DNA of 64,000 bases from Cordylochernes scorpioides. Taxonomy: Eukaryota; Arthropoda; Arachnida; Pseudoscorpiones; Chernetidae. Made by a program: the position numbers and the translations under genes. Below are positions 11,376 through 21,226 of this stretch, piece after piece. Positions within the stretch are counted from its first letter, which is position 1, and each line of letters opens with the position of its first letter. The stretch covers positions 58,010,899 through 58,074,898 of the forward strand of contig CP092863.1 of assembly GCA_030710605.1 (NCBI GenBank), given 5' to 3'. The notes beneath the pieces were generated by a model that saw nothing but the letters and a program-made list of their open reading frames with translations, did not search any database and was not told the DNA's origin.

Positions 11376-11623
11376 GGGTAAAACTTTAACAAGATGTGTT
11401 TAGAAATGACTCTTTTTCTAGACCTGTTCGTAGAACGGGATAATAATCTAATTCTTAAAATACATCTAGAGGCCATATAGAAGTCTGATATTTTATAGGC
11501 CATTTCATTACTGCCAACAATGCAAGTTTATCGTCGTGGCAAGAAATAGGTTAGAGAATAGATGATGTATAGTTCTTTTCAAATGAATATGTTTCTGAAT
11601 ATGTGTGTGTGTGTGTGTGACAA

Positions 11624-13700
11624 TTTTTTTTTTTTGACAATTGAAAATAGTTTATTGTCTTCTAGACAATGTTACATCTCAAAGAGAAAGAGAGAAGAGA
11701 GGGGTATATACATTAGGTTAGCGCTTGCCGCGGTGACGTCTAGTCTTGGGAGCCAAGGCCCTCCTGAGCTCGGACAACCCGCTGAGGATCCTGGGATGGG
11801 AATCCCGAGCGCGCTCGATGGCCGCCTCGAAAAAGACAGCGTAGCTTTTCTTCAAAATAGGCGAGAGTCTCGCAAGGAAAGGCGCCCTAGAATGGGGATG
11901 TAGGATGGCATCAATGGCGTCGGTCCAGGAGGTTTCATCATCGACCAAGGGTCCAGGGTTGATTTTGGACATGATGATCTCTCTCAAAATTTCATCGATG
12001 CAATCACCCAGGTTCGGCGGCAGGTCTTCCTCCATCGGGGTAGGTGGTAGGGACGGAGGTGTCATAGCCGGTGTCGGATCCTCTTTGTGGGGAGCAGATG
12101 GTGTCGGCCCAGCAGGCTGAGGCGCAGGCAGTGGGGGTGCTGAAACTGCGGCTGGTGAGGGAGCAGAGGGCTCCTCAGTGGTGGACATTTCCACGTCCGG
12201 TGTTGGGGCCGCAGGCCCGAGGGTCTTCTGGGCGGGCAGAGGGCCACGCGGGGCAACGAAGTCCGGCCGAGCGGGAGGCGGCTCTGGATGTTGTGAATTG
12301 GCCGGGCGAGGGCCCACGGGACCCTCAGGCGCCTGCAGGGACGGAGCAGGGGTCACAGGTGGAGGGGCAGAAGGCGCCTTCTCCATAGATACGGCCGGGG
12401 CCACTGGTGGAGATGGCCGAGGTGCTGTAGATGTAGTTACAGCTCGGGCCTCAGGAGGAGCGCCGGGAGTCTCCGAGGCTGGGTCGGAAGATGCCGGTGC
12501 AGGAGGCTGGGCTGCTGATCGCTGAGGCGGTGCAGGGGTGGTCGGTGGTGGGACGCCGGCAGGAGTGGTTGGTGGGGCCATTCTGGTGTTGTTGGCCAGC
12601 CCTGCAAGCAGGGGGCAGATGGCCCTACGGTGTCCTTGACCGTGGCACCTGGAACACCTGATTCCAGAGGTCAGGTATGCGGGCCAGGTCTCGCCTTTTA
12701 TTTTGATCTCGAGGCGGGTAGGAAGCCTTTCGATAGTCACTCCTTCGTGGAGGGCAATGAACGCCTCTCGGCGGCCATCATTGTAGATGTAAGGGCCAGC
12801 CTTCATCAGTTTGGGCGCGATGGATGTAACACGCCCAAATGTCGAGAGGGCGTTGATGATGACACAGTCCGCCACGAAGAAGGGCAGGTTTCCAACTGTT
12901 ATCCTCTCCGCTCTTTTGCGGAAAGGGAATGCTTTCAGGAGTGTGCCCTCAACCTCGAGGCCCTCGCTTATGAGGCGCTCGACCAGGCCTCTGTTGGTTA
13001 GTCCCAGCAGGTAGAGTCCGTTGACCTTGGAAACCTGGACGACTCCGCTGGTTCCTCCGACCATTCTGTCCAGTGCCCTTAGGTAGTGGAAGGGCTCTAG
13101 GTCGGGGCTGCGTTCGATATACACGCAGTACTCCTCAGAGGAGGACGCCTGCTGCGCCCTGGCCTCCGCGATATGCGCCCTGGTGGTCCTAATCTCCTCC
13201 GCCCGCGGCGCCCATCCCGTGGATGATCGCGGTCGGCGATCGGTCCTAGAACCTCCGACATTGGAGGATGGTGCATTCGATGTAGGCGAATTCCCCGAGC
13301 CGCGGCGTCTCTTCCTTCTCTGGACAAGAGTAAAGTTGTCCTCAATTTCAGGATTTATATCCTCTGTCATGTCTGCCCAGTTTCTTTGAGCTTGGGCTAC
13401 GGCATTGGAAGATGGATTAGCCGCCAAGTTGAACGGCGCGGCCAGATTTACATCTTTACCGCCGGCGGGCAAATTTGCATATTTATCAAATGCTTCTTGA
13501 TTATTAGAGTAATTGCTCTGCGAATCGAAAATTGCAGATTTCTCTGCACAGAGGTGTGCTTTCAAGCCGTGCCTTCCAGGCATCTGATCAGCTTTTAATG
13601 GGCTTTCAGCCCGTGCTAAACTCGGCGTACCGCCGGTAGCCATACACCCGCCAGGGTGGGAAAAAGGCGGAGCTCGACAAATGCGTGCCGCACGGCCGAG
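11624..13700 (-). mobile_element. ORF1-only non-LTR retroelement with poly(A) tail
   Basis: A GC-rich insert in AT-rich DNA. On the minus strand it holds a single long ORF, a short 3' UTR with AATAAA (complement at 11651-11656) and a 12-nt A tail (11624-11635 as T). No reverse transcriptase follows. (TG)n tracts lie at both edges (11602-11619 and 13701-13717), consistent with insertion into a microsatellite and duplication of part of it. Confidence 0.75.
11718..13643 (-). CDS. LINE ORF1-like (Gag-like) RNA-binding protein, intact
   Basis: Uninterrupted ORF of 641 codons from the ATG at 13643. Upstream in-frame codons to 13769 mostly read through the (TG)n flank (a THTHT stretch), so they are not part of the gene; ATG at 13583 is the next alternative. 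The middle part (about residues 170-330) is a compact domain ending in one zinc knuckle CSRCHGQGHRRAIC (C-X2-C-X4-H-X4-C). A long Pro/Ala-rich low-complexity segment follows, then a C-terminal helical, acidic-to-basic tail ending in RRHRGKR. This layout matches Gag-like ORF1 proteins of arthropod non-LTR retrotransposons, which coat the element RNA. Alternatively it is a retrocopy of a host gene derived from such an ORF1. It is striking that no stop interrupts it. Confidence 0.75.
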   Translation of the reverse strand: MATGGTPSLARAESPLKADQMPGRHGLKAHLCAEKSAIFDSQSNYSNNQEAFDKYANLPAGGKDVNLAAPFNLAANPSSNAVAQAQRNWADMTEDINPEIEDNFTLVQRRKRRRGSGNSPTSNAPSSNVGGSRTDRRPRSSTGWAPRAEEIRTTRAHIAEARAQQASSSEEYCVYIERSPDLEPFHYLRALDRMVGGTSGVVQVSKVNGLYLLGLTNRGLVERLISEGLEVEGTLLKAFPFRKRAERITVGNLPFFVADCVIINALSTFGRVTSIAPKLMKAGPYIYNDGRREAFIALHEGVTIERLPTRLEIKIKGETWPAYLTSGIRCSRCHGQGHRRAICPLLAGLANNTRMAPPTTPAGVPPPTTPAPPQRSAAQPPAPASSDPASETPGAPPEARAVTTSTAPRPSPPVAPAVSMEKAPSAPPPVTPAPSLQAPEGPVGPRPANSQHPEPPPARPDFVAPRGPLPAQKTLGPAAPTPDVEMSTTEEPSAPSPAAVSAPPLPAPQPAGPTPSAPHKEDPTPAMTPPSLPPTPMEEDLPPNLGDCIDEILREIIMSKINPGPLVDDETSWTDAIDAILHPHSRAPFLARLSPILKKSYAVFFEAAIERARDSHPRILSGLSELRRALAPKTRRHRGKR

Positions 13701-13717
13701 TGTGTGTGTGTGTGTGT

Positions 13718-14858
13718 AAAGAGTGGCCAGAATTCTATAAAATGTGGTCGGGAATTTACTAATTTCCATGCTTACTTCAATGTTTGTAATCGAATTTTGC
13801 TATAATCCCAGGCCACATAGAAGTATTAAATTTTGTATACTTGTTTAAAACAGCTTTTACAAAGAAAAAGTAATAAATATTAAACTTTTAGCTGACTGTT
13901 GTGGCCAGGTATAAGACAGAATTTAATTTTTATATTCCATATAAAATGAAGAAAATAGGCGCAGCAGTTTCTGTAGCCTAATGAGCGGCTGATACCACGA
14001 TTATTCAGCATCCCCCCCCAAAAAAATCCTGGTTCCTTAGGCGACTAAAGCTAGCCAGATTTTCCAGCGTGTAAACTTCCAAATTGCCTCAGACTGCAAT
14101 TAACTTTTTCTGTCATATGCAGTCCACCCCTCTATAAACCCAATGGTTAACTCTGCAGTATCGAATCTCACAGCGGTATTCTGGGAAATTAACTAGCAGA
14201 CTTAAGAGCTAAGCCCGCTGCACCTTCAAACTTATACACTGTCTTTCAAAATCTTTCGATAAAGCGTTGTCCACAATAAAATAACTCAGATTACACAGAA
14301 TCTATCGATAGACATATACATTATAGATTATAGAACCAGAAATCTCAGAGTATTTAGGCCAATAATTTTGATATCTATACTTCCAAGAATCTAACATTAG
14401 TGCACTTCAACAACCATCCTAACTGGCCATGACCTTGCACAAGTATACTCTGCCCCGTGGCAAATGCTGATGATGCACAAATATAATAGACTTGAGAAAT
14501 TTTATCTTAATAGTTCTTCGTTTGATAAAGAATTGGTGAAATGAAAATAAATTATCTTTATCAACCAAAATAACAACTTCAACTTATTTTTAAAATCAGT
14601 ATCATTTAACAATAGACACAAAGGAGTAAGCCTGAAAATTGCCAATTAAATCAAAATAATCTGAGTCTCTTTTCTCCGAAAACAAAAGAAACAAAAACAA
14701 GCTCAACTTTCAAGTCAAATAGAGGATAATGTAGCTCAATGAAACAAAAAAAAAAAATCATTCTTTTCCCAATTTGCAAATAATCTAGGGGGTTTGATTA
14801 TAAGAAAAAATGTGCTATATATAAATCACTCATACGATTGAAAGCCACTTATGCTAAC
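13718..14858. other. Spacer without recognised genes
   Basis: Mixed AT-rich sequence with A- and T-runs. No supported ORF, RNA gene or repeat structure was found. Confidence 0.55.
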
Positions 14859-14873
14859 GAAATATAGTATCTA
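14859..14873. repeat. Target-site duplication of LINE, left copy
   Basis: gaaatatagtatcta, identical to 16456-16470 and flanking the LINE insert. Confidence 0.93.
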
Positions 14874-16455
14874 ACAACAACAACAAAAAAGCCTTTATTT
14901 AGGGCCTCTCGCCCTATACAGGATTCGCCAGTTCACAATGGATGGGGAGAACACTGTGTGGCCTTTTTCCGGGATATAGTCTTGTGGAATCCAAATATCG
15001 CCATCACTATATACCTATTTTTTGATATTTCATTAATTAGTGCCGGAAATGAAGGACAAAGTTGCCCCGTTTTATCATTTAGTTTTCGTCTTTCCTCAGA
15101 CAGAGCAGCACAGTCAAATAAGTAGTGCAACATCTCCGTTGTTATTCCTGATCCACAGAAAGTGCATTTCAGGTCTTCACGCCTCAATAAAATCAGATGG
15201 TGTTCTCTGAAAAAAAAAATTGAAAGGGTTCTAAATTGTGCGATTAATCTGATGACAGGAAAAGGGAGTTCACTTAAGAAATATTCTTCGGTGGTAAACG
15301 TTGTATATATATCTCTATAGTGGGAATATAACTTTGATTGGGTTATTCTTGTTAAGTCATTTTGTATTGTTTGCTCTATCGCAGTTCTTAATATTCCTGG
15401 GATAGCATTCCTTAGTGAATCAGGATCATTACAATAAGTAAGCCACGAGGATCCGTTATTATTGAGTAAATTGCTTAATTGTTTTATAAACCCGATGGGC
15501 GCACCTGTAGCACAGGATATTTGCCTCATTCTATTTAAACATATTCGAGGCAATCTATTTGTATCCATACTCAGCACCCTCAGCCAATATTTCAAGGTCA
15601 ATTTCAGAGATGTTATTATTAATGAGACGCGGCCTGTTTCTGGTCTTATTATGTATCCTGGTGTATATCTAGGCAAATTCAAGAACCTACGAATAAATGT
15701 ATCTTGTATATGGTCTAATAAATCTTTATACTCTGTTGCCCAAATTGGAGCAGCATACATCAAAACAGCCATCACAATAGAATCAAACAGTTTCATTGCA
15801 GAGTTTAATGAATTAATTTTTGATTTTGCCAATATTGGGGTTGTAGCATTTATTGCCGCGAGTGCTTTTCCTTTGAAAAAGTTTGCGGCATGAGTGGTTT
15901 TAGTTGTACTGACCAGAGGGTATCCCAAGTAATTATATCTTCTTGTTACCATCAGAGGTTTACCATTCCAGTACCATCTATCTTCTCTTGAGGGTTTACC
16001 ACCATTGCGGAATACCATAACCTTCGATTTGGACTCGTTCAGTGTCATATAGTTCTCACCAAGATATTCTTTCAATATATTAATCTTTTTTGGAGGTTTA
16101 TCCTCGACTCCCCTATAATAGCAATATCATCTGCATACATCAGCAGGTGAACATCACCAAATTCCGGCAGGTATACACTCGTCAGATCTGAGTTGTCATA
16201 CATTTTAATCAGGTCCGTCATGAATAATATAAAGAGTAATGGCGATAGTGGCTCTCCTTGTAAAACACCCGAATGTATCTTAATATTTTCTGTAATTGAT
16301 CCCCTCCATCTGACTGCCACAGTCGCCTGTTCGTAGTAATTTCTAATTGCATGTATAAATTGATAGCTCACGCCCAGATTGGTTAATTTCTTCCAAAGTA
16401 ATGAGTGAGGAACTGTATCGAATGCTTCTCTTAAATCAACACAAAATACATATAA
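14874..16455 (-). mobile_element. 5'-truncated LINE with 15-bp TSD
   Basis: Minus-strand 3' part of a non-LTR retrotransposon. It is bounded by a perfect 15-bp duplication, and its 3' end has AATAAA-like sequence and a short T6/(TTG)n tail (complement at 14874-14888). Truncation inside the reverse transcriptase domain fits incomplete target-primed reverse transcription. Confidence 0.92.
14933..16449 (-). pseudogene. LINE reverse transcriptase, C-terminal half
   Basis: Minus-strand ORF2 remnant. The first visible RT residues are near 16449 (VDLREAFDTVP), followed by SGVLQGEPLSPLLF (about 16270) and the active-site box LLMYADDIAI (about 16135). A frameshift at about 16075 separates this from the downstream part, which contains NYLGYPL, a long alpha-helical C-terminal region and a cysteine/histidine motif CTFCGSG...HYLFDC (about 15100-15170) typical of LINE C-termini. 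The 5' half, with endonuclease and ORF1, is missing because of truncation. Clade assignment was not attempted; R1/Jockey/CR1-type features are compatible. Confidence 0.9.
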
Positions 16456-16470
16456 GAAATATAGTATCTA
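16456..16470. repeat. Target-site duplication of LINE, right copy
   Basis: gaaatatagtatcta, identical to 14859-14873. Confidence 0.93.
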
Positions 16471-16742
16471 TATATTTCTATATATTCACAGAAATCTAAT
16501 ATTTAACACACAGTATTCTTATCTCAGTGGTACACGGATATCGAACCATATCATACAAATTTTCACACCTTTGGCATACACCTTTTCATAAAAGACTACT
16601 CATATATAAATCAATAAAATATAAACTGAAAAAGCGTAACTTACAACTATTTGCAACATTAAAACTATTTACAACAATTAGTGGTTAAAAACGAAAAAAA
16701 AAAATCATTTATATCAATCTATTTATATTGCTAACTATATTA

Positions 16743-16985
16743 AAAATGGCATATCCTGACCAGGAGCACATGTGCTTTACAGAAGGCAGAGCGCCATCTG
16801 GTGGTACAGAAATCAACTAAACATTGATTTAGCCTGTTCCCTGATATTTGGCCAACCCAATTTCTTGATAAATCAAGTAAAGCCATCCACGAACGCGTTT
16901 CGCGCTTTTGGCGCTCGTCAGCGTGGAGTAGGCTGAACCACTGCTACCAAAAAATATTTTTTGGTCCCAGTGGCTTCCTGAAAAA
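16743..16985 (-). repeat. Hammerhead-bearing repeat, single copy
   Basis: A diverged copy of one arm of the palindrome at 17041-17602, in the same orientation as its left arm. It contains a full hammerhead core (16887-16926) and the conserved downstream block with the palindromic tcttgataaatcaag. Terminal repeats of Penelope-like elements are known to carry such ribozymes; no PLE coding sequence is adjacent here. Confidence 0.75.
16887..16926 (-). ncRNA. Hammerhead ribozyme motif (type I), copy 1
   Basis: Minus strand: stem I CCACG/CGTGG, CTGACGA box (complement 16915-16921), stem II GCGC-CAAAA-GCGC, GAAA box (complement 16898-16901), two-base-pair stem III ACGCGT, and cleavage triplet GTT. 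All invariant core residues are present (CUGANGA, GAAA, NUH). Activity is predicted from the motif, not shown. Confidence 0.8.
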
Positions 16986-17232
16986 CCAAGAAATGGGTAT
17001 TTAAGGCCAAACTTGCGTAAATACGCTTAGTACATTAAAAAACGAAAGAAAAAAAAGATAAAAAGATCAGGTGTTGAAATCAATATTAAAAATGGCATAT
17101 CCTGACCAGGAGCACATGTGCTTTACAGAAAGCAGAGCGCCATCTGGTGGAACAGAAATCAACTAAACATTGATTTAGCCTGTTCCCTGATATATGGCCA
17201 ACCCAATTTCTTGATAAATCAAGAAAAGCCAT

Positions 17233-17272
17233 CCACGAACGCGTTTCGCGCTTTTGGCGCTCGTCAGCGTGG
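17233..17272 (-). ncRNA. Hammerhead ribozyme motif (type I), copy 2
   Basis: Left arm of the palindrome. The minus-strand core is identical to copy 1: CTGACGA (complement 17261-17267), GCGC-CAAAA-GCGC stem II, GAAA, ACGCGT stem III, GTT cleavage triplet, stem I CCACG/CGTGG. Confidence 0.82.
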
Positions 17273-17363
17273 AGTAGGCTGAACCACTGCGACCAAAAAT
17301 ATTTTTTGGTCCCAGTGGGCACACGCTGGGAAATATATTTTGGTCGCAGTGGTTCAGCCTACT

Positions 17364-17403
17364 CCACGCTGACGAGCGCCAAAAGCGCGAAACGCGTTCG
17401 TGA
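17364..17403 (+). ncRNA. Hammerhead ribozyme motif (type I), copy 3
   Basis: Right arm of the palindrome, plus strand: CTGACGA at 17369-17375, GCGC/GCGC stem II, GAAA at 17389-17392, then CGCGTT. One base of stem I is mismatched (CGTGA instead of CGTGG), leaving four pairs. Confidence 0.78.
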
Positions 17404-17620
17404 ATGGCTTTTCTTGATTCATCAAGAAATTGGGTTGGCCAAATATCAGGGAACAGGCTAAACCAATGTTTAGTTGATTTCTGTTCCACCAGATGGCGCT
17501 CTGCCTTCTGTAAAGCACATGTGCTCCTGGTCAGAATATGCTATTTTTAATATTGATTTCAACACCTGATCTTTTTATCTTTTATTTTTTTCTTTCGTTT
17601 TTTAAATTGCTAACTATGTA

Positions 17621-19110
17621 CACTGGTGTCCAAAAAATAAGAAACTTAACCAATATTGAAATTTCTCAAAAGCTAATTTATTAACAAATATAAAATTTAG
17701 TATACAAATAGTTTAAACTATGGAGAATTTGACTAGCTATATGAAAAAAAATATATATTTGAATTATGAAATATGCAAATTATTACCAACATACCCAAAG
17801 CTAAGGTTCCAGATCTTAAAGAAATAAGATATCAATAGGGAGTATGATCACCTCTAACAGCTATCAAGGTCTCACAGCGAGCCCTCATACTGTTTACCAG
17901 GCTTTGGAGGAGGTCCAGGGGTAGTAAACCCCACTCCTCCAATAGAGAAATTCTTAGCTCAACGAGGGTTCTGGGAGAGGGCTGACAAGCTCTAATGCGC
18001 CTCCCTAGAGCATCCCACATATGCTCTATTGGGTTCAGGTCCGGAGATCTGGCTGGCCAATCCATCCTTCGAATATTCTCACTCTGGAGATATTCATTGA
18101 CTAGCCTAGCCCTATGCGGATGAGCATTATCGTCCATTAAAATAAAATTGTGACCAATTTGATCTCTATAAGGTCTTAGATAGGGCTCAAGGATCTCGTC
18201 CCTGTACCTTTGGGCAGTTAAAGTGCCCCCAGAAAAAATGTGGAGGTGTGTGCGTCTGCTATAACTGATGCCAGCCCAGACTAAGAGACTGCCCCCTCTA
18301 AAACTGTCTATTTCCCTGATGTTACTGAGATGATAGCGGGTTCCAGGCTCCCTCCAGATGAAAACTCGTCGAGAATCTGTGTTTAAACAAAATCTTGACT
18401 CGTCACTGAAGAGAACATTGGCCCACTGATCATGAGTCCAGGCGTGATGTTCCAAGCACCAATTCAAGCGGGCTCTCCTGTGAGCAGAGGTTAAAGGAAT
18501 ACAGACCATTGGTCGTCTTGCATAAAGAGCACCTTCGTGAAGCCTTCGGTAAACAGTTTGTCTTGAAATTCTCGTTCCAGTAGCACTTGAGAGTTCATTA
18601 GAGAGTTGAATAGCTGTCATCTCCCTATGGCGCTTGGCAGTTACGACCAGATAACGGTCTTCAGAGGTAGCTGTTTTTATTTTTCTACCAGAACCTTCTT
18701 TTCTTTTGATGGTTCCTGTCTCAATGAACTGTTTCCATATTTTGCTGACCACAGATTTATTCACATTTAGCCATTTTGCTACTTCAACTTGTGATTGTCC
18801 TGCCTCCATTCTTCCAACAGCTCTCCATTTTAAATCATCTGCTAAAATTTTTCGTAAACTCATAATTAACTAAGGATTAAATAAAATTATAATTGGACAA
18901 TTCTTAGATGGGGTAAACGACACGCCAAATAGCACACTTATAACGACAAGCAAAAATTTGCATATTTTCAATTTTACCGAATCGAATGGTTGCGATAAAT
19001 AAATTCTACGACTTAAAATACCTAATTAAATTACTTTTTAGCTTTTAGCGTTGTATATTTTAAAACATATCATTAAAAAACAAAAGTTTCTTATTTTTTG
19101 GACACCAGTG
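17621..19110 (-). mobile_element. Tc1/mariner transposon, complete
   Basis: 1490-bp element with perfect terminal inverted repeats of about 27 bp (CACTGGTGTCCAAAAAATAA...) at 17621 and ending at 19110. It is flanked on both sides by the TA dinucleotide expected from Tc1 insertion and contains a single intact transposase gene. Confidence 0.96.
17832..18863 (-). CDS. Tc1-family transposase (DD34E), intact
   Basis: 343-residue cut-and-paste transposase that would bind the inverted repeats and move the element in the nucleus. The N-terminal part (about residues 1-110) holds two helix-turn-helix units for DNA binding, joined by a basic linker near residues 51-65. The catalytic domain shows the first Asp at D154 (LFSDESRF), the second at D245 (MDDNAHPH) and Glu at E280 (NPIEHMWD), with 34 residues between the last two, which is the Tc1 signature. 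The ATG at 18863 gives the usual family length of about 340 residues. No stop or frameshift was found, so the protein could be functional. Confidence 0.95.
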   Translation of the reverse strand: MSLRKILADDLKWRAVGRMEAGQSQVEVAKWLNVNKSVVSKIWKQFIETGTIKRKEGSGRKIKTATSEDRYLVVTAKRHREMTAIQLSNELSSATGTRISRQTVYRRLHEGALYARRPMVCIPLTSAHRRARLNWCLEHHAWTHDQWANVLFSDESRFCLNTDSRRVFIWREPGTRYHLSNIREIDSFRGGSLLVWAGISYSRRTHLHIFSGGTLTAQRYRDEILEPYLRPYRDQIGHNFILMDDNAHPHRARLVNEYLQSENIRRMDWPARSPDLNPIEHMWDALGRRIRACQPSPRTLVELRISLLEEWGLLPLDLLQSLVNSMRARCETLIAVRGDHTPY

Positions 19111-19159
19111 TACATCTCTCACTATTTTTCCAACCGGCATATTCCTATACAGTTCAATC

Positions 19160-19411
19160 CAAATTTTATAGTCACTGAATTTGTTACATCACACGGAAAA
19201 TTCTAGCACTACTTGCATAAAAGAGGTCTATCAGAAACATCAAATTGTTCCTGCGGAGAAACTGAACAAACTTCTCTTCCAATTTATCAATGACTGTCCG
19301 AACTTTTCAGAAGTGAGACATCAATTGTTCCCAGATCTAAACGATTTAACTCTCTTACACCAACCACTTTGTTTATTCAAATTTTATGAACTCTGTCGTA
19401 CATACATGTAA
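19160..19411 (+). pseudogene. LINE C-terminal fragment
   Basis: A short relic of the end of a non-LTR reverse transcriptase. One frame reads FVTSHGKF, YLHKRGLSETSNCSCG; after a frameshift near 19240-19270 the reading continues as INDCPNFSEVR. A cysteine/histidine cluster followed by a DCP-F--VR motif is typical of the LINE C-terminus. The family is otherwise not assignable. Confidence 0.6.
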
Positions 19412-19583
19412 AAATGTAAATATTTAATCTTAAATTTCAGTTTGTTTGTTTTCTTTGTAATAGGCGCAAATACTTCAATACCGCGCCTTGTTGGATAAAA
19501 AATACAAAATATAAAATCCCATATATCAAAAATTGGCAATTAATTTTGTCAATAAATATTTCCTATAATGTATATTATATATA

Positions 19584-20212
19584 TGTGATATCTTGGGACC
19601 TCTGGGACCAGTGTTACCTGATGCTAGACGAACCTCGATGTCAACTCTACCGTGCAGTCGTGGTGGTAGGCGACACAGCTGGGCCAAAGGTGAAATAAAC
19701 AGAGATTCCACTAAGAAGCGTCTGACGTCAAGAAGGAATGGGACGAGGAGATTTCTGGAAGGAAAGGGTTTACCTTTTATCGGAGCGTCCGGTGGACAGG
19801 GACTGGAACGAAGACTAACTAAGGACTGACTAACTGAGGATCGGGACCTCCTTTTATAGCTGAGCGGGGTCTGAACAGGTCGCTGCCCTTTTCTGACGTA
19901 AACAGGGGGGGGGGGGAGTTTTATTATCCAGGAGGGCCACGACCTCGTAAAAGTTGGACTGGGTTTGCTAGGCCTTCTTTTCTATTCTCACCTAAGCCTG
20001 ATTAGTTTTAACCTTAATTTTCTCCTGTTAGTCTCCATTCCTTCTATCTGTACAGTTGCTATACTTTATTCGATTCTTACGCGGTACAGATTGATGTTAG
20101 TTGAGGCTTTCTATTTGCAGTAAATAAGAAGTTATATACAGTCACGTGGTGGAACATGTGGTAGTAGATATCTGGACTATTTACAACAATTCCATGGTCT
20201 TAAATCATCACA
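19584..20212 (-). mobile_element. Solo LTR of the Gyp-D family
   Basis: 629 bp, TGTGAT...ATCACA ends, flanked by tatata on both sides. It is the reverse complement of the Gyp-D 5' LTR at 26091-26663 with moderate divergence. A run of 12 G (19905-19916) corresponds to a C tract in the Gyp-D LTR. No internal element sequence remains, as expected after LTR-LTR recombination. Confidence 0.88.
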
Positions 20213-20654
20213 TATATATGATGATATTTATCAGTAAGAACACATTTCCAAAAATAATGTCGTTTGCTCCAGGAACGTTACTGGAATATTTGACCTAACT
20301 TTGAAAGGATATAGAATTAGGCCTGGAGTGAGTCAGTGTCATATTTTTTACCATAGAATTTTCTAATTTTCCTAATAACGGATTGATTTTTTTTTAGGTA
20401 AGAAAATGATGATTATAAGATATGAATGATGCGTAATGATCATTTCTGCTACTACTATATTTTATCTAAATGAAAGTAAAAATTTATTTGATTGCTCTCT
20501 CTTTATCTCTCTACGATGAACTCCTAAACTACTGAGAATCAATCTTTACCAAACTTTCCATAGATGGAGATTTTACCGTGAAGAAATTGATCTATAAAAG
20601 CTACTCTAACAGCTAAACACCTTTAGCATATTGTGAAAATTTCATTTTATCCCT
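20213..20654. other. Spacer, nothing recognised
   Basis: AT-rich sequence with no supported gene or repeat. Confidence 0.5.
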
Positions 20655-20890
20655 TGTGAATCTCATGAAATAAAGTCCGCCCTGGACTGAATAGAACCAT
20701 TAGCACAAAACCAAGGTCTCCAGGTGGACGCTTCTCATATTTCCGAATCTGGTGTTGTGGCTATGTTAACGATCCGAGGACGCTAGTTTGAGGAGACGGT
20801 CAATAGATGGTGCTTTGTTTCAGGGTATATTTTGACGGGAGAGGCGACCAATATTTTTACAAACTTTCCATATTACCCCTTTTAAACCTT
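20655..20890 (+). repeat. Degenerate copy of the third hammerhead family
   Basis: Reverse-complement relative of 63275-63470: both share the block from the (a)aagtccgcc stretch through the ribozyme to the gacgggagaggcgacc end. Here the core is damaged (CTGAATA instead of CTGANGA), although stem I CCTGG/CCAGG and the GTC triplet remain. Confidence 0.65.
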
Positions 20891-20910
20891 AGATAAATTT
20901 CAGAACGAGT

Positions 20911-21172
20911 TTCTGGCTGGTTTCCTTCCTTTTACTCTTCCTCCTAGAGGTATAGTAAGCGCCGAGGTCTTGTCCTAAATGAAGCGGGCTTTCCGAGCTC
21001 TAACTACTAGGAAATGACCAGTCTCACAAAAGCTCAACTTAACACGTATTTTATTTTCAACCACACTATATACACAATAAATTCACACACGTGACCAGGC
21101 ACTCCTAGTCAAATATAATATAAAACATTTACACAGATCAAAATAATAAAACAATAATAATAAACTCTAACA
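20911..21172 (-). repeat. 3' LTR of BEL-A (end-truncated)
   Basis: Near-identical to 25348-25624 but missing the terminal 15 nt that contain the CTAACA end, so no target-site duplication can be scored on this side. Confidence 0.88.
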
Positions 21173-21226
21173 TTCCTCCCCGAGTTGATGGGTCACATCA
21201 ATTTTCATCATTAGCTAACACGGCAG

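Larger units (their letters stand above)
17041..17602. repeat. 560-bp palindrome with hammerhead ribozymes on both strands
   Basis: Two arms of about 270 bp (17041-17312 and 17330-17602) are near-perfect reverse complements around a spacer of under 20 bp. Each arm carries a hammerhead core pointing outward. The outer ends share an A/T-rich stretch (aaagataaaaagatcaggtgttgaaatcaat and its complement). This looks like two head-to-head copies of the 16743-16985 repeat. Confidence 0.9.

Noticed and set aside
11905..13598. Several open frames on the plus strand opposite the ORF1 gene
   Set aside because: They are shadow frames caused by the high GC content of the real minus-strand gene.
13644..13769. 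Upstream extension of ORF1 to 13769
   Set aside because: It reads through the flanking (TG)n tract and host DNA; the element starts at about 13700.
19593..19829. Open frame in the solo LTR
   Set aside because: It lies wholly inside LTR sequence and the matching frame is not conserved in the Gyp-D LTR.
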